From contig NZ_JAQIFT010000014.1 in the NCBI RefSeq assembly GCF_027857615.1, positions 61,170 to 125,169 on the forward strand: DNA of 64,000 nt, given 5' to 3'. The DNA is from Holtiella tumoricola. GTDB lineage: Bacteria > Bacillota > Clostridia > Lachnospirales > Cellulosilyticaceae. The position numbers and the translations under genes are program-made. Below are positions 1 to 8,660 of the stretch, piece by piece. Positions within the stretch are counted from its first letter, which is position 1, and every line of letters begins with the position of its first letter. Under the pieces are notes generated by a model that was not told where the DNA came from, made no database searches, and saw only the letters and a list, made by a program, of their open reading frames with translations.

Positions 1-507
1 ATTGCCTTCATATTCTAAGCTTTTCATTTCAACTAACACTTGTGATAAATAGCTTATACTAGCATCATCATTTTGAATAGCTATAATGGTTTCATATAAT
101 TCATCTAAATCTAAGCGTTGTATTAGACTAGCATATTCCATATCATTGATTTGTCTTACAGCTTGTGTTAACTTACTCTGAAGTTGCTTATTGGCCTCTG
201 TGTAATCCATATAGGTATAGTAACCTACATCAAGCGCTCTTCCTATATTTGTTGTAAAAACACACGCTATTCCCGATAGTATAAAAGCTATAAAAACCAT
301 CCATAATATTTGTAGCCTGATACTCTCTAGGACCTTCTTTTTATAAGTAGCACAAAGGGCACAGCTTTTACTTCTTAGCTGTGCTCCTAATGTTTCCATC
401 CTACTTGGGCCTTGTTTTTTATTTCGTTGCTTTTCCTCTTTTTTATTTCGTTTCTTCTCTTCTTTTTTCTTCTCTTTTCCGTTTTCCCTTTTGGATTTCC
501 TAAACAT
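1..507 (-). CDS. Membrane-anchored sensor protein, N-terminal part (probable histidine kinase)
   Basis: The gene runs off the left edge, so only the first 169 codons are visible. The protein starts with a very Lys/Arg/Glu-rich cytoplasmic stretch of about 45 residues. One strong membrane segment (about residues 67-88) and a hydrophilic, helical extracytoplasmic stretch follow. That layout is typical of sensor kinases, but no kinase domain lies in the window, so the call is inference. Two in-frame ATGs exist, at 513 and 507. The AGAGGG ribosome site abuts the first and stands 6 bases from the second, so 507 is preferred. The gene follows the DUF4097-like gene by 12 bases and is the third gene of that operon. 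Confidence 0.5.
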   Translation of the reverse strand, partial: MFRKSKRENGKEKKKEEKKRNKKEEKQRNKKQGPSRMETLGAQLRSKSCALCATYKKKVLESIRLQILWMVFIAFILSGIACVFTTNIGRALDVGYYTYMDYTEANKQLQSKLTQAVRQINDMEYASLIQRLDLDELYETIIAIQNDDASISYLSQVLVEMKSLEYEGN

Positions 508-519
508 TTTCATCCCTCT

Positions 520-1731
520 TTATTTAGTAATATAGACATTTCCATATCTAGAACCAATAAACATTTTCATAGCTTCATCACCATAATAGATTCTTTTAAG
601 TCCACTATTAATATTTTCACTTTTCACTTCAAAATCTATAAATATATTGCGATCTTCACTTGTTTCTTCTATTGTATTGCCATAATCATCTTCATAGCTA
701 TAATAACTTTCATCCATTTGTTTTTTAATTTCAAAACCTGTAATACTTTCTGGAAGTACTGCATGGACATTTATTTCATCGCCAAGGATTTCTACACGTT
801 TAGGTGTATTTGTTGGATATAACTTAACATCTCCACTATACCCCTCAACTATTACATTTTGAAGATTTCCTTTTAAATTTACATCTGTATATTCTGAAGT
901 ATGAACTGTTGCATTATATGGTGTGCTACTATTAGCAACTAAGCTACTACTATTTGTATTCAAGTTAAGTTCTCTTACCTTACCATCTACCACAATGTCA
1001 CCATAGCTCTTGTTAATATTAAGCTTAGCTTCTAAATCGCTTTCAATAGTAAGTGTATCATCTGAACCATGATATTGACCTTTTGTCACATCAACTGATG
1101 CAATTTGTCCTTTTAGCTGTGCTGCAAATCCACCTTGTAATTTAACTTGGGCTGGTGTGTTAGATACAATTTCAACTGATCCATTATTCGCTACAATATC
1201 AATATTATTATAACTTCCTTTTAAAGAAAGGTCGATGGATGAAACATCCAAATTCACATTTTTAATATTAGCCGTTGAGCTTAATGAAAAAGGATATCTA
1301 CCATAATTTGTTGAGTTTGTTGATACATTTAAAGTGTCCATATCTTGCTGTGGAATGTACACAACGAGTTCTTCTTTTACATTATTTGTAAATATAAAAA
1401 TCTCTGTGTTTTGAATCTCTTTTAAGTTGATGCGTGAAGTATCTCCTTCACTTGTTACATCTAATTTAAACTTTGGCTCTGGAAACATAACGCCATTGCC
1501 TGTTGCTTCAAATGTTACATAGGCTTGACCATCTGTTGGTACGATACGGACTGGTACATCTGAATTGATATATAAATTCTTAAGCGCTGTAGCTTTAAGC
1601 TCTTGTCTTTCATTTACTTCATATACTGTTTGATTGGTTTTGTACATTTCACCAAGTGTAACGCCTGTACCTACTACACCTATCCCTATTAATACTAAAC
1701 ATCCTGCTACAAAAAATTTTAAGGCTTTCAT
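520..1731 (-). CDS. DUF4097-like (putative adhesin-fold) exported protein
   Basis: This 403-residue protein has one N-terminal membrane segment or uncleaved signal (residues 5-27). The rest is a long series of short beta strands rich in Asn, Ser, Thr, Val and Ile (such as LNVSTNSTNYG and VELVSN-like turns), which resembles the beta-helix of the DUF4097 family. Proteins of this type are usually encoded beside small regulators and DUF1700-like membrane proteins and are thought to sense or protect the envelope. Its function is unknown. GAGGAGG lies 8 bases before the ATG. It starts 3 bases after the upstream gene's stop, so the two are co-transcribed and probably translationally coupled. Confidence 0.65.
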   Translation of the reverse strand: MKALKFFVAGCLVLIGIGVVGTGVTLGEMYKTNQTVYEVNERQELKATALKNLYINSDVPVRIVPTDGQAYVTFEATGNGVMFPEPKFKLDVTSEGDTSRINLKEIQNTEIFIFTNNVKEELVVYIPQQDMDTLNVSTNSTNYGRYPFSLSSTANIKNVNLDVSSIDLSLKGSYNNIDIVANNGSVEIVSNTPAQVKLQGGFAAQLKGQIASVDVTKGQYHGSDDTLTIESDLEAKLNINKSYGDIVVDGKVRELNLNTNSSSLVANSSTPYNATVHTSEYTDVNLKGNLQNVIVEGYSGDVKLYPTNTPKRVEILGDEINVHAVLPESITGFEIKKQMDESYYSYEDDYGNTIEETSEDRNIFIDFEVKSENINSGLKRIYYGDEAMKMFIGSRYGNVYITK

Positions 1732-1734
1732 GGA

Positions 1735-2550
1735 TTATGCCTCCTCTCTTTCTTTTCTAAGCTGTCTACGTTGTTTTGATCCTACAATTATATTTTTAAT
1801 TCCAATAAAGATTAGAGCAATAATACAGCATCCTAATCCACCAACACCAATAGCAACCAAGCTACCAAATAAACATAGCATACCCATTGATGCCATTCCT
1901 GCTGTTGCTGTAAAGCCTGCCATTCCTAACCCAAGCACCCCCACTCCTAATGCTAAGACACTAAAGAAAATACCCATTCCTAGTACAAAGATTGCTGCTC
2001 CTCCAAATGTCACCGCTATAGGCAAACCAAATAAAATAGCACATGCTAGTAGAATACCATTTAATAATGAACTTCCTACTTTCTTCTTCTTCTTTTTAAA
2101 TTCTTCTTTTTTAGCAGAATTATATGATGCGTAAGATGTATCTTGTCTAGGTCCTGCTGTATCTTGTTGTTTATATGATTGCTCATTTGTATTTGTATAC
2201 TTTTGATATGCCGCTTGATCTTCACCTTGATTATTATGATTTACATTTACCTTTGGTTCACTATAAGTATTGGCCTTTGGTTCTGTGTGAACCTTATCTT
2301 CTGTATAAGTGTTATATGCTGATTCATTATGCATTTTCACTTCTTCTTGCTGTTTTGGTTTCTCCTCTACTTGAGGCATTTCTATCTCTTGCACGTTTCT
2401 TGAAATCTTTTGAACAGCAACAGCAGCTGTTTCACCTTGCTCCATTCCACCGGTTTTTTCACGTTTAAAATCTTCATCCTCTAATACTGGTAAGAACTCT
2501 ACATCTATAATATCTGATAACTGATTTAATTTATCTCTTTCATCGCTCAT
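1735..2550 (-). CDS. Glycine-rich multi-pass membrane protein with long acidic/Gln-rich cytoplasmic head
   Basis: The 271-residue product has two halves. Residues 1-155 are hydrophilic, rich in Glu, Gln, Asn and Thr, and look disordered. Residues 160-255 hold four closely spaced Gly/Ala-rich hydrophobic segments, ending in a basic tail (KQRRQLRKEREE). The membrane half resembles the C-terminal part of DUF1700-type proteins, which commonly precede DUF4097 genes as here. The N-terminal HAAS-like helix bundle of classical DUF1700 proteins is not obvious. It is the first gene of a three-gene minus-strand operon. The family call is tentative. Confidence 0.5.
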   Translation of the reverse strand: MSDERDKLNQLSDIIDVEFLPVLEDEDFKREKTGGMEQGETAAVAVQKISRNVQEIEMPQVEEKPKQQEEVKMHNESAYNTYTEDKVHTEPKANTYSEPKVNVNHNNQGEDQAAYQKYTNTNEQSYKQQDTAGPRQDTSYASYNSAKKEEFKKKKKKVGSSLLNGILLACAILFGLPIAVTFGGAAIFVLGMGIFFSVLALGVGVLGLGMAGFTATAGMASMGMLCLFGSLVAIGVGGLGCCIIALIFIGIKNIIVGSKQRRQLRKEREEA

Positions 2551-2584
2551 CTTCCCTAGCTCCTTTTTAACTTTATCTTATAAA

Positions 2585-2643
2585 TCTATATTACCCCGAA
2601 CTTCTTAATGTCCATACCGGATAAAGTTTAAGATTTCTTAAGA
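2585..2643 (-). promoter_or_regulatory. Promoter of the envelope operon with direct-repeat regulator box
   Basis: On the minus strand a -35-like TGGACA (2609-2614) is followed after 18 bases by TATAGA (2585-2590). Ten bases upstream of the -35 lie two direct copies of TCTTAA exactly 10 bp apart (2624-2643). Direct repeats one helical turn apart just before the -35 are the usual arrangement for OmpR-type response regulators. The assignment is inference. Confidence 0.4.
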
Positions 2644-2660
2644 ACTTTCTTATATTAAAT

Positions 2661-2718
2661 AAAGATAGCACCTCCAAAGCTAGATATACTTTGTCTAACC
2701 TCTAGAGATGCTATCTTT
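2661..2718. terminator. Hairpin, probable terminator of the MutS-like operon
   Basis: Complementary arms AAAGATAGCA and TGCTATCTTT flank a loop of about 38 bases just past the stop of the minus-strand MutS-like gene. The following minus-strand bases are T-rich (TTTATTTAAT). Confidence 0.6.
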
Positions 2719-2731
2719 AAAACTGTTTATT

Positions 2732-4525
2732 TTATTCAATAACCTCTATACCAACCATCTTCATGAGATACTTAGCGTTTGTAGTCGTAGAGTGACCTTT
2801 TCTAAGCTTATAATCAAATTTAATAGTATCTTCTCCATACTGCTCTTCAAAGTGATAATTACTTACCCCTTTTTCTTCGCCTAACTTACAAAGCTCCATA
2901 TCATGGGTTGTAATTGCACCAATACTTCCATATTTGCTAAGTGCCTTTACAACACTTATAGAACCTATAATCCTATCTCCTGAATTGGTTCCTCTAAAGA
3001 TCTCATCTATAAGGAAGCATTGCTTACCTTTATCTTTTCCTGCCTCTATAATCTCTTTTATACGTGTAAGCTCTGCATAGAAGGTAGAGATTCCATGGCT
3101 TAGATCATCTCGAATACGCATTGATGTTGCAAGATTCATCTTACTACACTTTAAGTTTTTAGCTACTACTGGTGCACCGCTATAAGCAAGGATCAAGCTT
3201 ATACCTAATGTTCTCATAAAGGTTGTCTTACCTGACATATTGGATCCTGTGATTACAAATATTTCATCTCTTAGCTGTACATCGTTACATACTCTTACCT
3301 GCTGTTCAATAAGTGGGTGGCCTAGCACTTGGGCCTCAATATACTGCCCCTCCATAGATACAAGAGGAAAATGTACATCTGATTCAATGTGCCCAATAAC
3401 ACTTAAACTAATAAGGCTTTCCACCTCTCCAATTGCTTTTAGATAACTTTCTATACTTGCTCCATATTTCTTACGCCAGTTTTCTGCTTTCAATATAACT
3501 TGCAAATCCCATACCATTAAGCCATTTAATAAAATAGCTACAATAGGCTGATAGGTAATATGTGCTAAGTTACTAATGTGCTCTAATTCTTTTAAGCAAT
3601 TTAAAGCGTTCTGTTCATCTTTAAATAAACATTCTGTTTGCTCTTTTAAATAGGAACTATTAAATTCTTTATCTTTGATTACATCTAGAATACCTACATA
3701 CTCTTGCAAATCATAAAGCATACTCATAAGGATTTCTTTCACCTTTGAGATACGTGGCATATAAAATACAACTAATCCATATGTTGCAATAATCAACACT
3801 GTTGTTAATGTCTTAATCCAAGAATAAGGTGTTATAAAGCTTAAAACAACTAATATTATTAGTGGATAAGGCAATCCTTTTATAAGCGCTTTAAGCCATC
3901 TTTCTTCTATAAAGTTCTCTGTATCTGTAGCATATTCAAGTAGTTTTTTAGGCTCTTCAATTCCTTTTTTACGTCTACTTGTAATCCCCTCAACTTTTTG
4001 GCAGAAATCTAAGTCATTTAATAACTCTTTGATAGCCTTTTGCCTTTCCCCTATAATTTCTTCTGTAAAATGATTTTCTAGTAAAGATTCAGCAAGTAGC
4101 TTTCTTCCATGCCAAGTATGGGTTGTATTAATCTTTTGAAATAATGACTGTGGTCCTACTATGTCTAAATCTAAAGCATAGGGATGGCTATCTATTTCAA
4201 ACTCATCGCCTCTATCCCTAAATCCATGCCACTCCTTGGTCATTCTCATACTATACTTCTTATTAACATTCTCCATACTTTCATAGTAATCCATTTGATC
4301 TTTTATCTTCTGATGTTTATAAAGTAAATAAAAAAAGATAGCAAAAGAAGCCCCAGCTCCTATTATCCATAATAGTTGCTTAGGACTTTTGATGACTAAA
4401 TAAGTCATATACCCTGCTAAAATTAATACGACTAACCTTAAATTAGCTATTTGATTGTACCTTTTTTTCTCTTCTTGCCACATCTTATGGTACTTTGCTT
4501 CTAATTCTTTGAACGGTGCACTCAC
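2732..4525 (-). CDS. Membrane-anchored MutS-family ATPase
   Basis: This 597-residue protein has a C-terminal MutS ATPase (domain V): Walker A GSNMSGKTT near residue 425, a DEIFRGTNSGDR Walker B/signature, and TTHDMEL. Unlike MutS or MutS2 it has no mismatch-reading N-terminal domain, no Smr nuclease and only a short lever region. Instead it has two hydrophobic hairpins (about residues 30-70 and 212-255) predicted to span the membrane. Such MutS-related proteins occur in Firmicutes and Bacteroidetes with no established role, so mismatch repair should not be assumed. It starts at GTG 7 bases after AAGGAGGAG and 2 bases after the YkgJ-like gene's stop, forming an operon. Confidence 0.8.
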   Translation of the reverse strand: MSAPFKELEAKYHKMWQEEKKRYNQIANLRLVVLILAGYMTYLVIKSPKQLLWIIGAGASFAIFFYLLYKHQKIKDQMDYYESMENVNKKYSMRMTKEWHGFRDRGDEFEIDSHPYALDLDIVGPQSLFQKINTTHTWHGRKLLAESLLENHFTEEIIGERQKAIKELLNDLDFCQKVEGITSRRKKGIEEPKKLLEYATDTENFIEERWLKALIKGLPYPLIILVVLSFITPYSWIKTLTTVLIIATYGLVVFYMPRISKVKEILMSMLYDLQEYVGILDVIKDKEFNSSYLKEQTECLFKDEQNALNCLKELEHISNLAHITYQPIVAILLNGLMVWDLQVILKAENWRKKYGASIESYLKAIGEVESLISLSVIGHIESDVHFPLVSMEGQYIEAQVLGHPLIEQQVRVCNDVQLRDEIFVITGSNMSGKTTFMRTLGISLILAYSGAPVVAKNLKCSKMNLATSMRIRDDLSHGISTFYAELTRIKEIIEAGKDKGKQCFLIDEIFRGTNSGDRIIGSISVVKALSKYGSIGAITTHDMELCKLGEEKGVSNYHFEEQYGEDTIKFDYKLRKGHSTTTNAKYLMKMVGIEVIE

Positions 4526-4527
4526 AC

Positions 4528-4803
4528 TTACTCCTCCTTACTTGATGTATCTGGACTTGTTAACCTCTCTAGTTCTTGTAAATACTCTAAAGCTTCCTTA
4601 TTACAAGTCTTACACATTTCTTGACTTGGTTCTAACCCACCACATACTTTAGGTCGATCTGGACTTCCAAATATCTTACATCTATTCTCCTCATCTAATT
4701 GAATACATCTAACATTTGCAGGCTTACCTTTTGGCATACCTGGTATAGGTGATGAAATAGAAGGAGCAATACAACATGCTCCACATTTTTCTCTACATTC
4801 CAT
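4528..4803 (-). CDS. YkgJ-type cysteine-cluster protein (putative Fe/Zn-binding)
   Basis: The 91-residue product contains CREKCGACC at the N terminus, a further CIQLDEENRCKIF and CGG, and a final CKTCN. This spacing of eight to nine cysteines is that of the YkgJ/Fe-S-zinc chelating family, whose biochemical role is unknown. The GAGGACG ribosome site fits the ATG. The gene precedes the membrane MutS-like gene by 2 bases and lies 17 bases after the ABC permease gene, so it may be transcribed from either. Confidence 0.75.
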   Translation of the reverse strand: MECREKCGACCIAPSISSPIPGMPKGKPANVRCIQLDEENRCKIFGSPDRPKVCGGLEPSQEMCKTCNKEALEYLQELERLTSPDTSSKEE

Positions 4804-4820
4804 GGTCGTCCTCTTTTCTT

Positions 4821-5951
4821 CTATTCTTGTTCTTGATAACTTGATGTCAATATTAAACTCACTAAAATGAGCACTGTTGCAATAAGTACTGCAATGCCTA
4901 ATCCACTTAACATATCTTGTATTGGTCGATTATAAACCATATCTTCATAGCCTTTTACAATCCATCTAATAGGTGAAAGATAAGATATATTTTGAATCCA
5001 TGTAGGCAATAATTCTATAGGTAAAAAAAGATTACTCAACATACAAAGTGGTGTAAGACCTATCCCCATAATTAAATAATAAGTCATACTTTTTTTACTA
5101 ATAGCAAGGATTAATAAGCTTATCGAAATTCCTACAATACAAAGCACTACTCCAATAATAAGAAACTTAAACCCATCTAGATTAAAATCTACCTTTATCC
5201 ATTTCATCCCGCAAAACTGAATAATAATCTGGGTAAATACAATGATAAAAGCTCCTACTACATGCCCTAAGATATACTGATACTTCTTCAGTGGTGCTAC
5301 GACTATACGTTCATACACATAGTATTCTCTTTCTCGCATCATAGGACTAAGGCTAATCCCTACAGTAATAAGAAACATCATTACAAAGAAACTAAAGCTA
5401 ATCTTCATGGTCATCATTGTCTTTATATCATTTAAAACATGAATCTTAGGTTCACTTTGTTTGACTTCCTCATATAAGCAATAAAAGCCATCTTCACTTT
5501 GAGATGCTTTAATTAATTGATTAAAATAGTTCACTTGAGTCGTAAAAACTTCCTTTAAAGTTTCTATCTTACCACTTACTTGATCTTCTTCTAATCGTAC
5601 AAACTCATAAGGCATAGAGTCCTTTTTCAGAGCTTCATAACTATTATCATACGCCATTATTATGCCTAAGTCTATGTTGTTTAATCTAACTGCGTCCTCT
5701 AATTTTCCCTTATCCTTGTAATGAGTAATATTGACTTGAGCTGCTATAAGCTTTTCTTCTATCAACTGTGTCACATCACTTGTATCTTCTACATAAATTC
5801 CTATGGCTCCTATTGCCATCACCTGACCATCATTAAATAGAAACTGTGTAAACACTGATAGGAGTATAGGTACAAATAAAATCAATATTCCCCAAGGCCT
5901 TAGAAAAAACATTCTTATATTATGCTTTGCTATTTTTAAGATTTGATTCAT
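4821..5951 (-). CDS. ABC-2 type exporter permease (LnrN-like)
   Basis: This 376-residue protein has one N-terminal membrane segment, a large soluble domain (residues about 45-180) and five C-terminal membrane helices. That is the ABC2_membrane_3 layout of drug and lipid exporters. It contains the family-typical LSPMMREREYYVYERI and LSPIRWIVKGYED. It overlaps the preceding permease gene by 4 bases (ATGA), so the two are translationally coupled and probably form the heterodimeric membrane part. In B. subtilis the equivalent LnrM/LnrN pair exports linearmycin-type polyenes. Substrate here is unknown. Confidence 0.8.
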   Translation of the reverse strand: MNQILKIAKHNIRMFFLRPWGILILFVPILLSVFTQFLFNDGQVMAIGAIGIYVEDTSDVTQLIEEKLIAAQVNITHYKDKGKLEDAVRLNNIDLGIIMAYDNSYEALKKDSMPYEFVRLEEDQVSGKIETLKEVFTTQVNYFNQLIKASQSEDGFYCLYEEVKQSEPKIHVLNDIKTMMTMKISFSFFVMMFLITVGISLSPMMREREYYVYERIVVAPLKKYQYILGHVVGAFIIVFTQIIIQFCGMKWIKVDFNLDGFKFLIIGVVLCIVGISISLLILAISKKSMTYYLIMGIGLTPLCMLSNLFLPIELLPTWIQNISYLSPIRWIVKGYEDMVYNRPIQDMLSGLGIAVLIATVLILVSLILTSSYQEQE

Positions 5952-6988
5952 AAACTCTCCTCCCCCCTTCTAAGCTTCAATACAACAATTCCTAATAAAA
6001 TTACAAAAATAATTACTATATACCCTATAAAAGAACCCCTATTCATTAGCTGACCTGTTTGTATGATGTCTTCTAATTGTTCCACTAAAGGCTTAATAGG
6101 AGATAAATTTGTGATTTTACCTAACTCAAACATAGGCATTAGTTTGCCACTAAGTATAGCTGAAAATGTAATAATAATAGAAAGGATATTTTCTCCCATG
6201 TCTTTCTCTCTTACATACAACCCTATCGTCATCCCTAGAAGCGTTGTTAATAAGCTTGCAATGAGTAATATTAAAATTGTAATGGTAGGTACTTTGAAAA
6301 AGTTCACATTAAAAATAATTTGATAACATACCGCTGTTACTATTCCCATGATCCAGATAATAAAGGAACTTGTCGTATACTCCATTATAAATAACTTATA
6401 GGATGATATAGGAGCTGTTAAAGCACGCCACCCTACAGCTTGCTTCATATAAAATATTTGATTGATACCAAAGCTCCCTCCTAACATAATCCCAAATACT
6501 AACATGGTCACTACTAATGGCGTAAAAAAATCACTAGTTCCTTTGCCTTGTATAATCGTTTCTTCTATTACTATGGCTTCTTCTTGTAATACTTGCATCT
6601 TTACTTGTAATCCATATCTACTTGCAAATTGCTCTAGTATGCTGATAAGTGTACTTTCCTCTATCATGTCTCCTGATTGATTAACTACGCTTATCACCTG
6701 CATGGCTTCATCAATCTGAATAACCAAAGCTGCTTCTTCCTCTTGTACAAGCTCTAACTGTATGGATTCTTCATGAGAAAGTTGCTCCATGAAACTAGAT
6801 ACAGCTCTCGTTAATGCCGCCTCTTGTTGCTGTACATGAACACTTAAAGTAATAGTCCCATCAACATTATTCGTTACTGTAAACATCTTTACAAAGATTA
6901 TTGTAAGCATAATAGGAAAGATACTCATAAGTAAAAGTGTCTTATAATCTTTTAGCTTCCGTCTTAAAATATTTAGCCATATTGTCAT
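5948..6988 (-). CDS. ABC-2 type exporter permease (LnrM-like)
   Basis: At 346 residues it has an N-terminal membrane segment (about 15-35), an extracellular domain to about residue 165, then five or six membrane helices. It is a paralogue-like partner of the following permease. The AGGAGAGA ribosome site lies 6 bases before the ATG, 10 bases after the ATPase gene. It shares the ATPase with its partner in a three-gene transporter unit. A role in resistance to membrane-active compounds is inferred from gene order only. Confidence 0.8.
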   Translation of the reverse strand: MTIWLNILRRKLKDYKTLLLMSIFPIMLTIIFVKMFTVTNNVDGTITLSVHVQQQEAALTRAVSSFMEQLSHEESIQLELVQEEEAALVIQIDEAMQVISVVNQSGDMIEESTLISILEQFASRYGLQVKMQVLQEEAIVIEETIIQGKGTSDFFTPLVVTMLVFGIMLGGSFGINQIFYMKQAVGWRALTAPISSYKLFIMEYTTSSFIIWIMGIVTAVCYQIIFNVNFFKVPTITILILLIASLLTTLLGMTIGLYVREKDMGENILSIIITFSAILSGKLMPMFELGKITNLSPIKPLVEQLEDIIQTGQLMNRGSFIGYIVIIFVILLGIVVLKLRRGEESL

Positions 6989-6998
6989 CTAATCTCTC

Positions 6999-7934
6999 CT
7001 AATCTCTAAGCGCTCTCCCCGTTAAGTTTAAGAACACATCTTCTAAATTTAGTTCTTTCATATGGATATCCGTAAGCTCTGCTCCACCTTGTATCAATAC
7101 CGCTATAATTTGATCTAAGTTGGTCACTTCTCTCCTTGAATAAATGGTTAAAACATTCCCTTCAAACTGAACACGTTCTACTCCCTTTACTACAAGAAGC
7201 TTTGCTTCTTCAACCTTTGAAATTTCTCTCACTGTAACTTGTAGTGTTGAACATTCCTCAATCAAATTAGCTAACATCTCCTTTGTACCTAATGCAATAA
7301 TATCGCCTCTGTCTATAATGGCGATTCTATCACAGATGCTTTCTGCCTCCTCCATATAATGGGTTGTATAGATAATAGTCGTCCCCTTTGCCTTCAAAGC
7401 CTTAATAGACTCTAATATATAATTTCTAGACTGTGGGTCTATCCCTACTGTCGGCTCATCCATGATAACAAGCTTAGGTTCATGCACAATGCCACACGCT
7501 ATATTCAGCCTTCTTTTCATGCCTCCGGAAAAATGTTTTGATTTATCCTTCATTCGATCTTCTAAACCTACAAACTTTAATGCTTGATTAACCTTATCAT
7601 TTAGCTCTTTTCCTTTAAATCCATAAAGACTTCCAAAGAAGCTTACATTTTCATAAGCACTTAACTCCTCAAAGATTGCAATTTCTTGAGGTACTACACC
7701 TAATTTACTTTTAATCTCCATAGATGCTTTCTCTATATCTTTACTCATTATTTTTACTTCACCTAAATCTTTTCTCTTGACCATACTTAAAATATTAATA
7801 AGCGTTGTCTTACCTGCTCCATTGGGCCCTAACAATCCAAAGATTTCACCTTCTTCTACTGAAAGATTTATATTTTTAAGAGCGATAAGTTCTTTAAAGT
7901 TTTTGTATAATCCTTTAACTTCTACTATTTTCAT
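6999..7934 (-). CDS. ABC exporter ATPase (LnrL-like)
   Basis: This is a 311-residue DrrA/CcmA-type ATPase with Walker A GPNGAGKTT (residues 36-44), Q-loop VVPQEIAIFEE, signature FSGGMKRRL, Walker B LVIMDEPTVGID and switch histidine TTHYMEE. A C-terminal domain of about 80 residues, usual for drug exporter ATPases, follows. GGGAGGG precedes the ATG. It is the first gene of the transporter unit, separated from the upstream response regulator gene by a hairpin and a palindrome. Separate expression from the sensor genes is therefore possible. Confidence 0.9.
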   Translation of the reverse strand: MKIVEVKGLYKNFKELIALKNINLSVEEGEIFGLLGPNGAGKTTLINILSMVKRKDLGEVKIMSKDIEKASMEIKSKLGVVPQEIAIFEELSAYENVSFFGSLYGFKGKELNDKVNQALKFVGLEDRMKDKSKHFSGGMKRRLNIACGIVHEPKLVIMDEPTVGIDPQSRNYILESIKALKAKGTTIIYTTHYMEEAESICDRIAIIDRGDIIALGTKEMLANLIEECSTLQVTVREISKVEEAKLLVVKGVERVQFEGNVLTIYSRREVTNLDQIIAVLIQGGAELTDIHMKELNLEDVFLNLTGRALRD

Positions 7935-7981
7935 GTTTTCCCTCCCAAACTTCTCTATTTTATATTTCTATTGTAATAAAA

Positions 7982-8034
7982 TAAGATGTTACTTTTAAGT
8001 ACTAAAAGTAACATCTTACTATGACTTTAGTCAT
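7982..8034. promoter_or_regulatory. Hairpin plus palindrome between response regulator and ABC genes
   Basis: Arms AAGATGTTACTTTTA and its complement (7982-8016) form a strong hairpin. On the minus strand TATTTTATT follows, so it can end the two-component transcript. Next to it is the 14-bp palindrome ATGACTTTAGTCAT (8021-8034). Two-fold sites of this kind suit NarL/LuxR-type regulators, and the ABC genes begin just downstream. Whether the elements are terminator, operator or both cannot be told from sequence. Confidence 0.5.
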
Positions 8035-8035
8035 A

Positions 8036-8656
8036 TCATTTTTTTAAATACGCTATCGCAATTTGTGTGCGATGTTTAAGGTCCATCTTAGTTAAAATAG
8101 ATGTCATATAGTTTTTAACTGTTCCTTCAGATATGTATAATTTATTTGCTATTTCTTTATTTGAAAGTCCTTCTGCAACCTCTTCTACAATCTCCATCTC
8201 TCTTTGAGACAATCCATAAGTATTCCAGTCTACTTTATGATTTGTTTCTACATTCCCTATACTCTTCAGTACATCTGGGTGGAATACACTATTCCCACCG
8301 GCTACTGTTCTAATAGCATGTACAATATGATCTGGCGTACTATTTTTAAGAATATATCCATCTGCCCCATAATATAAGGCACTCTTTATAAGATCATCTT
8401 CATCAAATGTAGTAAGAACTAAATAACGCTCTTTTTTCTCCTCCTGACTTTTTTGCTTTAATACTTCTATCCCATCCATAATAGGCATACGCAAATCAAG
8501 CAAAACCAAGTCCACTTCATTGTCTTCCAAAAAATCTAAGCATCCTTTTCCACTCTCACAAGTCCCAATAACATCTAGATCCTCAAAAGTAGATAAAATA
8601 AGCTTTAGGCTTTCTCGAATGAGTATATCATCATCTACAAGCAATACTTTAATCAT
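8036..8656 (-). CDS. NarL/LuxR-family response regulator (LnrK-like)
   Basis: The 206-residue protein has a receiver domain with VDDD (8-10), phospho-acceptor Asp54 in LLDLRMP, a conserved Thr in LTTFDED and Lys in ILKNS. A LuxR-type helix-turn-helix follows at about 147-190 (LSQREMEIV, SNKEIANKLYISEGTVKNY). It follows the kinase gene by 4 bases, and AAGAGG precedes the ATG. By synteny it should control the adjacent ABC exporter. A hairpin and a 14-bp palindrome lie immediately downstream. Confidence 0.92.
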   Translation of the reverse strand: MIKVLLVDDDILIRESLKLILSTFEDLDVIGTCESGKGCLDFLEDNEVDLVLLDLRMPIMDGIEVLKQKSQEEKKERYLVLTTFDEDDLIKSALYYGADGYILKNSTPDHIVHAIRTVAGGNSVFHPDVLKSIGNVETNHKVDWNTYGLSQREMEIVEEVAEGLSNKEIANKLYISEGTVKNYMTSILTKMDLKHRTQIAIAYLKK

Positions 8657-8660
8657 TTTC

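Noticed and set aside
412..822. Plus-strand Phe-rich reading frame
   Set aside because: It is antisense to the sensor and DUF4097-like genes, has no ribosome site and a composition expected from the opposite strand.
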